A DNA stretch of 9,335 nucleotides from Lentisphaeria bacterium. Its GTDB lineage: Bacteria > Verrucomicrobiota > Lentisphaeria > Oligosphaerales > Oligosphaeraceae. The stretch is taken from NCBI GenBank assembly GCA_016303095.1, contig JAEDMH010000092.1:1-9335 (forward strand), in the 5' to 3' direction. Positions 1 to 5,683 of this stretch are shown here, piece by piece. Under the pieces are notes generated by a model. It made no database searches and had not been told where the DNA came from. It saw only the letters and a program-made list of their open reading frames with translations. The translations under genes were made by a program, and so were the position numbers. Position 1 is the stretch's first letter. Each line of letters begins with the position of its first letter.

Positions 1-167
1 ATCCTCCTGAACCCCGGCAGGGGTGGGAGGATCGCTAGACGGGGGTGAAGGGAGGGCTCCGCCCGACCGAAACCCCCGGCACGGGTAAAAAACGAATCCG
101 AACCCCGTAGGGGTGGGAGGCCAGGCCTTTGCGCCGGGGGTGGAGCGTCAGCGCAACCCTTGGCGCC
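1..167 (+). repeat. GC-rich multi-hairpin interspersed repeat, copy A
   Basis: Positions 15-167 match the reverse complement of 9184-9335; the first 43 nt (15-57 against 9335-9293) are identical. Visible hairpins are: 1-7 with 26-32 enclosing ACCCC (11-15)/GGGGT (20-24); GGGC (54-57)/GCCC (61-64); ACCCC (102-106)/GGGGT (110-114); and a 10-bp stem 131-140/157-166 containing two G-U pairs. The shared part ends at GGCGCC (162-167). The left end is cut by the window, so the full length is unknown. Its direction on the + strand is my convention, since the hairpins read on either strand. No coding capacity is apparent. I do not recognise a named family. Confidence 0.85.
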
Positions 168-300
168 TGGGGGAGCACAGGGAACTCTGGTCGTCGGCGG
201 AGCCTGCTGCGCATGCCCCGCCCCAGGGGAGGGTGTTGCTGGAGAAATCCTCGAATTCCTCAGGCGTCTAGGGCATCTGGTTTTTTCGCGTTCCGCGTCT
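168..300. other. non-coding gap between repeat copy A and the minus-strand gene
   Basis: This stretch lies beyond the shared repeat boundary and downstream of the minus-strand gene that ends at 301. It contains a possible GGCGG (196-200)/CCGCC (218-222) stem and a T6 run near 281-286 on the + strand. I see no intrinsic terminator for the minus-strand gene and no supported gene. It may be a further part of the repeat that copy B lacks. Confidence 0.5.
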
Positions 301-1320
301 TTAGGGAAGAATGGGGTAGTAGTGCTCGCTGAAAGAGTCGTAGCCGTAGGCCAGGGCATTGGCCAGAGGGATGGCTTCCAGGAGGAGAGGGGAGGTGGCG
401 TCGCCAGCTTCCCAGAGGAGTCGTCCCTGGTCCAGTTCCTCCTGTGTCAATTGGAGATCCTGGTTTTCATCGAAGGGATGGAGCGCCATCAGGCCGGTTT
501 CCTCCAGGCGATCGCTGAGGCAGTGATAGAAGAGGAGGAGGGAGAGGGCGTCCTCCACGGCCATTCCCTCCTCCTGGGGCAGGGGGTTTTCTTCCAGGGG
601 GAAGGTGAGGGAGAGGGTTTCTCCGGGGGAGAAATCCCCGTTTTTGTCTCCGGTGGTCCAAAGGGCCTGAAAGACCTGGTCAGAGAGATCCAGGCCGGCA
701 TAGGTGGGAGCCAGGAAGAGCTCCGAGGCGTCGGCGGGGAGGAGATGGGAGGTGCATTGGTAGTCTAGCCCCACGGCGAAGCCGTCGAAGACGCAGTCTT
801 CCTGGTAGAAGAAGGAGGGGAGGAGATGGGAGTCCGGGGGGCAGGTGAAGGAGAGGGTGGCCTCCCCTTCGCCCAAGGAAACCTCCACCCCGTTTTGACG
901 GGTGAGCAGGGTGGATTGGCAGAGGGGACGGAAGAGGGTGGGGGCGTAGGAGGCGGTGACATAGGTTCCCTCCCACTCCTGGAATCCCCGGGAGGTCAGG
1001 AGACGAAACTTCTCTAGGCGGTAGCTTCCCTCCTGTTCATACCGCCGCAGATTTCCCCCGTCCAGCGCAAAGCAGGCCCGTCCCTCCCCGTCCACTGGGG
1101 CCCAGTAGAGCCCGGCCTCCTGTCCCTCCGGCAAGATCAGGGTTCCATAGAGGAAGAGAGCGTCCTCGGGGGGAGAAGGGAGGGAGAGGGTGATGGAGAG
1201 AGTTTCCCAGGTATTGGGGGGCCAAAGGGCCGGGTTCTCCAACTGGTCTGTGCCTTGGAGGGTCAGGGCGGGAAGGAGAGAAGGGAGGCATAGGAGGAGA
1301 AGACAGAGAAGGAGTTTCAT
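301..1320 (-). CDS. secreted protein of unknown function with EF-hand-like calcium-binding loops
   Basis: This 339-residue protein belongs to no family I recognise. The start is placed at the ATG at 1320 rather than the upstream in-frame ATG at 1395, because it opens directly into a signal peptide: MKLLL then a leucine-rich core, with probable cleavage near residue 18. There is no lipobox cysteine at the usual place, so a periplasmic or secreted product is expected. Residues 20-215 look beta-rich. An EF-like loop DKNGDFSPGE starts at D225 and leads into a beta-strand, a layout common in bacterial extracellular calcium-binding repeats. A canonical 12-residue EF-hand loop runs from D284 to E295 (Asp, Asn, Asp and Glu at positions 1, 3, 5, 12). 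The ribosome-binding site is weak. The gene is divergent from the methyltransferase, and nothing in the context gives its job. The coding frame is secure; the function is unknown. Confidence 0.85.
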   Translation of the reverse strand: MKLLLCLLLLCLPSLLPALTLQGTDQLENPALWPPNTWETLSITLSLPSPPEDALFLYGTLILPEGQEAGLYWAPVDGEGRACFALDGGNLRRYEQEGSYRLEKFRLLTSRGFQEWEGTYVTASYAPTLFRPLCQSTLLTRQNGVEVSLGEGEATLSFTCPPDSHLLPSFFYQEDCVFDGFAVGLDYQCTSHLLPADASELFLAPTYAGLDLSDQVFQALWTTGDKNGDFSPGETLSLTFPLEENPLPQEEGMAVEDALSLLLFYHCLSDRLEETGLMALHPFDENQDLQLTQEELDQGRLLWEAGDATSPLLLEAIPLANALAYGYDSFSEHYYPILP

Positions 1321-1339
1321 GGTGGCGAGGAGACGTTTG

Positions 1340-1472
1340 CTTTGCGGTGGGGCGGGATGTTTTCTTGGCCTGCCCCAAAGATAATCCAAGGCCATGATGA
1401 AGCATCCGTAACATCCTGGAAGTTATGGATTTTATAACTTTTGTGGAAAAGTGTGGACTTTGCGGTGGGGCG
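1340..1472 (+). repeat. 15-nt direct repeat in the divergent intergenic region
   Basis: CTTTGCGGTGGGGCG occurs exactly at 1340-1354 and again at 1458-1472, a 118-nt offset. Both copies lie between the divergent starts at 1320 and 1546. They could be regulator sites or leftovers of a small duplication; the sequence alone does not decide. Confidence 0.7.
1420..1440. promoter_or_regulatory. operator-like inverted repeat upstream of the methyltransferase
   Basis: AAGTTAT (1420-1426) and ATAACTT (1434-1440) form a perfect 7-bp inverted repeat around a 7-nt spacer, in an AT-rich island of a GC-rich region. TATAAC at 1433-1438 overlaps the right arm and could serve as a -10 box for the plus strand, but I see no convincing -35 box. 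A dimeric repressor or self-regulator of one of the divergent genes is possible; this is inference. Confidence 0.4.
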
Positions 1473-1545
1473 AGGCGTTCTCGGGAGGAGCGCGGGCTTC
1501 TTGGGGGGGGTGAGGATGTGAAATGCCGGAGGAAAATTACATTGG

Positions 1546-2742
1546 GTGCGGATGGAGAAACCTATGGACACAGGCGTATCGGCACATTTGGACAAGGACA
1601 AGCGGGTGATTCTTGGCAGCTACTACACGCCCCGGCGTTATGTGGAGCGGGTGGGGGAGTGGCTGAAGGGGATTGTGGGAGAAGGCCATGTGATCCTGGA
1701 TCCCTCCTGTGGCTACGGGGCGTTCTTTGCCCTGGCCTCCCGCTTTCCCCAGGCAAGATATGTGGGAAACGACATCGACACCCTGGCGGTGGCCCAGGCC
1801 CAAAAGAATTTCCCCTTCGTCTCCTTTCACTCCTTCAATGCCTTGCAGGAAATCTCCCGGGAACGGTACGGGGTGAGGGAGGACGAACCCCTCGTGATCG
1901 TGGGAAATCCTCCCTACAATGACACCACCTCCCTCGTGGGAAGACAACGCAAGCGCGCTTCCTCCGGGAGCATGGAGGGGAGGGTGCGAACCCGGGACCT
2001 GGGCATGTCCTCGCTTCTGGCCTACGAGGCGCTCAAGGCGGACTGGGTGGCCGTGCTCCATCCCTTGAGCTACCTGGTCAAACGGGCGAATCATCGTGCT
2101 TGCGGGCGATTTTTCGCCAACTACCGCCTGCGGGAGCACGTGGTCTTCTCCAGCCAGGAGTTTTCCGGCACCTCCAGAATAGGGGCCTTTCCCGTGGTGG
2201 TGGCCCTCTACCAGCGGTGTCCCGGGAGGGGGCTCTCCTACGAAGACGTACAGGAGATCCGCTTTCAGACCGTGGAAGGAGAGACCTTCTGCCTGGCCGA
2301 CCTGGAGTTCGTCTCCGATTGCGTGGCCAAGTATCCCAATCCCGTGGACCAATCCCTTTCCTTCAGCGGATACTACTTCTACACCCTGCGGGATCTCAAT
2401 GCCCTCCGCCGCTGCCGCACTTTCCTCCCCGGCAAATCCCCCAATGCCGTGGCCATCTCCCAAGAACAACTCCCCTATTACCATTACATCGACTGCTTCA
2501 AGCACTTGGCCAAAATCCCCTACTGGGCGGGAAATCTGAATGTCCCCTTCCATAAGGAAATCTTCTCCGCCATCGCCCCTCTGGCGGTCCGCTACTCCCG
2601 CTCCCTCCATCCCGACCTCTTCCCCCCGGAGACGCCCTTGACCCCGGAGGAACTCGCTGCCCTGAAAACCTATGTCCAAAACGCTCTGAAAGGAAAAGAC
2701 ACCCAGGAATGCCCAAAGGGAGCGCCACCCTCCGGGGCATAG
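1546..2742 (+). CDS. N6-adenine DNA methyltransferase, apparently solitary
   Basis: This 398-residue enzyme should transfer a methyl group from S-adenosylmethionine to adenine N6 in DNA. It shows an N-terminal SYYTP segment (25-29, motif X-like), the cofactor-binding motif I DPSCGYGAF (52-60), an acidic pair D76/D78 after a hydrophobic strand (motif II) and the catalytic NPPY (121-124, motif IV). The order X-I-IV with a long C-terminal half (about 200-398, probable target recognition) is that of gamma-class N6 enzymes such as M.TaqI. The GTG at 1546 is chosen because GGAGGA at 1528-1533 lies 12 nt upstream; in-frame ATGs at 1552 and 1564 are alternatives. Neither flanking gene is a restriction enzyme and no endonuclease domain fits in the protein, so it may be an orphan epigenetic methylase or a remnant of a restriction system. 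The target site cannot be read from sequence. Confidence 0.92.
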   Translation: MRMEKPMDTGVSAHLDKDKRVILGSYYTPRRYVERVGEWLKGIVGEGHVILDPSCGYGAFFALASRFPQARYVGNDIDTLAVAQAQKNFPFVSFHSFNALQEISRERYGVREDEPLVIVGNPPYNDTTSLVGRQRKRASSGSMEGRVRTRDLGMSSLLAYEALKADWVAVLHPLSYLVKRANHRACGRFFANYRLREHVVFSSQEFSGTSRIGAFPVVVALYQRCPGRGLSYEDVQEIRFQTVEGETFCLADLEFVSDCVAKYPNPVDQSLSFSGYYFYTLRDLNALRRCRTFLPGKSPNAVAISQEQLPYYHYIDCFKHLAKIPYWAGNLNVPFHKEIFSAIAPLAVRYSRSLHPDLFPPETPLTPEELAALKTYVQNALKGKDTQECPKGAPPSGA

Positions 2743-2755
2743 GCATGCCTCCCGG
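2732..2755 (+). terminator. possible weak terminator after the methyltransferase
   Basis: CCGGGGCAT (2732-2740) can pair with ATGCCTCCCGG (2745-2755), giving about 9 bp with one bulged C and a 4-nt loop. The stop codon TAG (2740-2742) sits at the loop. The only T-rich stretch (2767-2772, interrupted) comes about 12 nt later, so this is not a textbook intrinsic terminator. Confidence 0.3.
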
Positions 2756-2782
2756 AAGGAAGGGGTTTCTTTGATGGAGATG

Positions 2783-2828
2783 TTTAGTTTGTGTGTAACT
2801 ATCTTATAATAAATAACTTATGTTATTT
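2783..2828 (+). promoter_or_regulatory. promoter with consensus -10 box and overlapping inverted repeat, for the yeaD operon
   Basis: A perfect TATAAT lies at 2805-2810 in the most AT-rich stretch of the window. The -35 region (about 2783-2789, TTTAGTT) is poor, so an activator or a short spacer may be needed. Directly downstream, AAATAAC (2811-2817) and GTTATTT (2822-2828) form a perfect inverted repeat with a 4-nt spacer over the expected transcription start, a typical place for a repressor site. The 7-mer ATAACTT is also present in the inverted repeat at 1420-1440. Confidence 0.55.
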
Positions 2829-2837
2829 TATCCTCCG

Positions 2838-2912
2838 TGCTCGCCGAATAAGGTCGAGCAAGGGAGATGGGGTTATATTCTTTCGTTTCTTTTTCCTGAC
2901 GTCAGAATTCTG
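2838..2912 (+). promoter_or_regulatory. leader hairpin and two palindromes upstream of yeaD
   Basis: If transcription starts near 2817 and translation at 2940, the mRNA has a leader of about 120 nt. TGCTCGCC (2838-2845) pairs with GG-T-CGAGCA (2852-2860), an 8-bp stem with one bulged T and a GAATAA loop. Farther down, TGACGTCA (2897-2904) overlaps CAGAATTCTG (2903-2912), two perfect palindromes. I do not recognise a known riboswitch. The leader is pyrimidine-rich just before the start codon. Confidence 0.4.
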
Positions 2913-2939
2913 TCCCTCTTTTCTATTTCTAGCAGAGTC

Positions 2940-3815
2940 ATGTTGTCCTTGTTGACGGGCCGCGGAGGCCTTCCGGAAATTCATCTTCAGAACCGCCATG
3001 GTCGTTGTGAGATTTGCCTCATGGGGGCGCACGTGTTGAGTTATGTGCCCCAGGGGCATCGGGAGGTGCTTTTCCTGTCTGAGAAGTCGGAATACACCCC
3101 GACGGGGAAGGCCATACGCGGGGGCATTCCCCTGTGCTGGCCCTGGTTTGGGCCGGCGGATCCTTCCCGGATTCCCGGGGCCGCCACGGCCCACGGTTTC
3201 ATCCGCCAGGTGATGTGGCAGCTGGCCACTTGGCAGGAGACCCAGGAGGCCACGGAGGTGGTGTTGGAGGCCCGGGACACGGAAGAGAGCCGGAAGATCT
3301 GGCCCTTCCCCTTCCGGGTCTCTCTCCGGGTGTCTCTGGGGGCGCAGCTGGAACTGGCTCTGACCACCGTGAACGAGGGGACGCAGCCCTTTGCCTACGA
3401 GGAAGCCCTCCACACCTACTATGCTGTGGGGGATTGCCGGAGCATTTCCATCCAGGGCTTCCAGGGATGCGCCTTCCGGGACAAGGCTCCCGCTACTCCT
3501 CCCGCCCCCAATCCCCAGCCCGGGGAGATCACCCTCACCGAGGAGACGGATCGGGTCTATTTCCACTGCCCTGGCGAAGCGGTGATTGCCGATCCCGTCA
3601 TGGGGCGCCGCATCCGCATCCAGAAGGAGGGGAGCGACACCGGGGTGGTGTGGAATCCCTGGATCGCCAAATCCCGCCGGATGCCGGATTTCGGAGACGA
3701 GGAATACCGGAACATGGTCTGCGTGGAGAATGCCAATGTGGACTACGACGGGCGTCGGCTGTCGCCGGGGGAGCGTCATGTGCTCCAGGTGCGCATTGCC
3801 GTGGAGAGTCTTTAA
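2940..3815 (+). CDS. yeaD: D-hexose-6-phosphate mutarotase (glucose-6-phosphate 1-epimerase, YeaD family)
   Basis: This 291-residue cytoplasmic enzyme of the aldose-epimerase superfamily interconverts the alpha and beta anomers of hexose 6-phosphates. Family landmarks are RGGIPLCWPWFGP (60-72), AHGF with His85, ALHTYYAVGD with His158, TDRVY with Asp204, VVWNPW (236-241) and VCVEN with Glu263; the two His, Asp and Glu correspond to the known active-site set. Length is close to the E. coli protein. The ATG at 2940 is preferred to the in-frame ATG at 2820 because the extra 40 residues match nothing in the family and would cover the promoter region. No strong ribosome-binding site precedes it. 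It is the first gene of a four-gene block and is followed after 15 nt by the DedA gene. In context it may feed sugar phosphates from the downstream secreted hydrolase into metabolism, which is inference. Confidence 0.93.
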   Translation: MLSLLTGRGGLPEIHLQNRHGRCEICLMGAHVLSYVPQGHREVLFLSEKSEYTPTGKAIRGGIPLCWPWFGPADPSRIPGAATAHGFIRQVMWQLATWQETQEATEVVLEARDTEESRKIWPFPFRVSLRVSLGAQLELALTTVNEGTQPFAYEEALHTYYAVGDCRSISIQGFQGCAFRDKAPATPPAPNPQPGEITLTEETDRVYFHCPGEAVIADPVMGRRIRIQKEGSDTGVVWNPWIAKSRRMPDFGDEEYRNMVCVENANVDYDGRRLSPGERHVLQVRIAVESL

Positions 3816-3830
3816 GGTTGCCTGTCGCCC

Positions 3831-4511
3831 ATGACCTCCGTGGATTTTAGCCATTGGCTTGCGTTGGCCTGTTCCCAGGGAGGAAGCTGGGGGTATCCCC
3901 TGGTCTTTCTCCTGATGGCTGTGGAGAGTTCTTTCATTCCCTTTCCCAGCGAGGTGGTGATGATTCCCGCGGGCTTTCTGGCGGCCCGGGGGGAGATGGG
4001 CTTGGGCAGTCCCCCCTGGGATTTCTGTCTGTGCGTGGTGGTGGGGATTCTGGGAGCGTTGGCCGGAGCCTATGGAAACTACTTCCTGGCCCGGTGGCTG
4101 GGAGAACCTTTCCTGCGCCGCTACGGCCGATATTTCTTCCTGAAACCCCAGGTGCTGGAGCGCTCCCAGGAAATCTTCCTGAAATACGGACGGCCCGCCA
4201 CCCTGGTGTGCCGTCTGCTTCCGGGCATCCGACAGCTGATTAGCCTCCCGGCGGGAATCGCCAAAATGCCTTTGGGAGCCTTCACCGCCTATACCGCCCT
4301 GGGCGCCGGAATCTGGAATGCCATCCTCACCGCAGCAGGATTCTACCTGGGACACCAGACCGCCCAGATGGACTATGGCGAAATCGTGGTCCAGGGAAAG
4401 GCCCTGGTGATGCAACACTACGGATGGCTCCTCCTGGGAATCCTCCTCTTCCTGGCGGCATACTGCGGCATCTCTCGCCTCATCCTCTCGCCTTCCTCCC
4501 CCAAATCATGA
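3831..4511 (+). CDS. DedA family integral membrane protein (VTT domain)
   Basis: This 226-residue inner-membrane protein has the DedA/SNARE-associated (VTT) fold. Members are linked to lipid scrambling or undecaprenyl phosphate recycling and to envelope and proton-motive-force homeostasis; which substrate this one handles cannot be told. Visible signatures are a first hydrophobic segment (22-50) carrying ESSFIPFPSE with E32 and E41, a small-residue-rich segment GALAGAYGNYFLARWLG (75-91), the CRLLPGIRQ motif with R128 and R134 that matches the paired essential arginines of family members, LPAGIAKM (139-146), and two more C-terminal membrane segments (about 152-174 and 196-220). The start 15 nt after yeaD has only a modest AAGG upstream. 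Its stop overlaps the rmuC start (ATGA, 4508-4511), so the two are probably translationally coupled. Confidence 0.93.
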   Translation: MTSVDFSHWLALACSQGGSWGYPLVFLLMAVESSFIPFPSEVVMIPAGFLAARGEMGLGSPPWDFCLCVVVGILGALAGAYGNYFLARWLGEPFLRRYGRYFFLKPQVLERSQEIFLKYGRPATLVCRLLPGIRQLISLPAGIAKMPLGAFTAYTALGAGIWNAILTAAGFYLGHQTAQMDYGEIVVQGKALVMQHYGWLLLGILLFLAAYCGISRLILSPSSPKS

Positions 4512-5683
4512 CTCCCTTGGTGATTCTGGCCGTCTCCCTCGCCCTGCTTCTGGGACTCGCCCTCGGCTTCCTGGCTGGACGGGCAGGATGCATCCCCCGC
4601 CGGAATTGGGAAAGGGAACGGGAGGAGCGCGCCCGGGAAGAGCAGGGACGGCGGGATGCCTTCTCCGCGCTTTCCGCCCAACAACTTCAGAGCCAGGCCC
4701 AGGAGTTCCGACAACGGCAGCGGGAGGATCTGGCGGGCTTGCTGGAACCCTATCGCACACGTTTGGAAGGGCTGGTCCAGGAACTGCGGGGATATCAGCA
4801 GGGAAATGTGGCGGAGCGTTCCGCCTTCCAGGGAAAAATGGAGGAGCTGACGCGCCAGACGGCCATTCTGGGGGGAGAAGCGCACCGCCTGACCGCCATT
4901 CTGGCCCAGGGCACCAAGTCCCAGGGACTCTTCGGAGAACAGGTTCTCACCTCCCTTCTCCGCTCCTCCGAACTCCAGGAAAATGTCCAGTTCTTCCTGC
5001 AACGGGCCATCCGGGACAGCCAAGGAAAGCTGGTGTTGGACGAGGAGGGGGGGCGCCTGATTCCCGATTGCCAGGTGGTCTTGCCCGATGGGGGCGCCCG
5101 TCTGGTGGTGGACAGCAAATGCAGCGCCTCGGCCTATCTGCGCTGGCAGGAGGCGAAGGACGAGGCTGCCCGAAGGACCTTTCTGAAGGCCATGCGCAGC
5201 CATATTGACGACTTGGCCAAGAAGGACTATGCCGCCTATCTGCGCCAAAGCCAGGAGGCCCCCGTGGTGGATTGCGTGGTCATGTTCGTGCCCATGGAGG
5301 CCATGCTCCAGGCCGCCTTGACGGAACAGCCGGAACTCCTGGAATACGCCTCCGCCCGAAAGGTGCTGCTGACGGGACCCATGAATTTGATGGTCTGCCT
5401 GCGGGTCATCGGCTTGGCTTGGGGAAGCGTGCGCCTGGAGAAGAATGTCCGGAAAATCTACGCTTCCACAGAACAGCTGCTGACCTGCGTCCAAAAGTTT
5501 CAGGATTTCCTTAGGGAAGTGGGACAGCGCCTGGAGAAGGCGAAGGAGAGTCTGGACAGCGCCCAGAAGGAATTGGCGGGGCAGGGTGCCCGGGGGCGGG
5601 GCAAAAGTCTGCTTCAGTGTGTGGAGGAGATTCGCCGCCTGCGTCAGAGTGGCGAGGAGGAGATTCCCAAGGAGGATGCGTGA
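4508..5683 (+). CDS. rmuC: RmuC family protein, membrane-anchored coiled coil with PD-(D/E)XK nuclease-like core
   Basis: RmuC limits DNA inversions at short inverted repeats in E. coli and is predicted to be a nuclease. This 391-residue version has an N-terminal membrane anchor (4-24), a charged coiled coil (about 33-130), the conserved GLFGEQVL block with E144, RLIPDCQVVLPDG with D187, VVDSK with D202 and K204 (putative nuclease triad), FVPMEAMLQAAL (260-271), LLTGPMNLMVCLRVI (287-301) and a C-terminal coiled coil ending with ARGRGKSLL (361-369). It is somewhat shorter than the 475-residue E. coli protein, mostly in the coiled coil. The ATG at 4508 overlaps the DedA stop and has no Shine-Dalgarno sequence, pointing to re-initiation; an upstream in-frame ATG at 4424 lies deep in DedA and would bury the membrane anchor. 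Its end overlaps the hydrolase start. Confidence 0.93.
   Translation: MTPLVILAVSLALLLGLALGFLAGRAGCIPRRNWEREREERAREEQGRRDAFSALSAQQLQSQAQEFRQRQREDLAGLLEPYRTRLEGLVQELRGYQQGNVAERSAFQGKMEELTRQTAILGGEAHRLTAILAQGTKSQGLFGEQVLTSLLRSSELQENVQFFLQRAIRDSQGKLVLDEEGGRLIPDCQVVLPDGGARLVVDSKCSASAYLRWQEAKDEAARRTFLKAMRSHIDDLAKKDYAAYLRQSQEAPVVDCVVMFVPMEAMLQAALTEQPELLEYASARKVLLTGPMNLMVCLRVIGLAWGSVRLEKNVRKIYASTEQLLTCVQKFQDFLREVGQRLEKAKESLDSAQKELAGQGARGRGKSLLQCVEEIRRLRQSGEEEIPKEDA
5669..5675 (+). promoter_or_regulatory. ribosome-binding site that fixes the hydrolase GTG start
   Basis: AAGGAGG, a perfect Shine-Dalgarno core, lies inside the last codons of rmuC and 4 nt before GTG at 5680. It decides for GTG 5680 over the in-frame ATG at 5617, which has no comparable site and would place 21 charged residues before the signal peptide. 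Confidence 0.75.

Noticed and set aside
1..167. CRISPR array or tRNA/rRNA gene in the repeat regions
   Set aside because: The repeats are two inverted copies 9 kb apart without spacers, and the hairpins do not form a cloverleaf or match rRNA.
160..768. Plus-strand 202-codon frame near the left end
   Set aside because: It is antisense and in register with the secreted-protein gene, and it begins in the repeat. The Gly/Glu-rich translation has no motif.
1425..1922. Plus-strand frame starting MDFITFVEKCGLCGG before the methyltransferase
   Set aside because: The CxxC start looks attractive, but the frame runs far into the methyltransferase in another register and has no ribosome-binding site; its ATG is in the inverted repeat.
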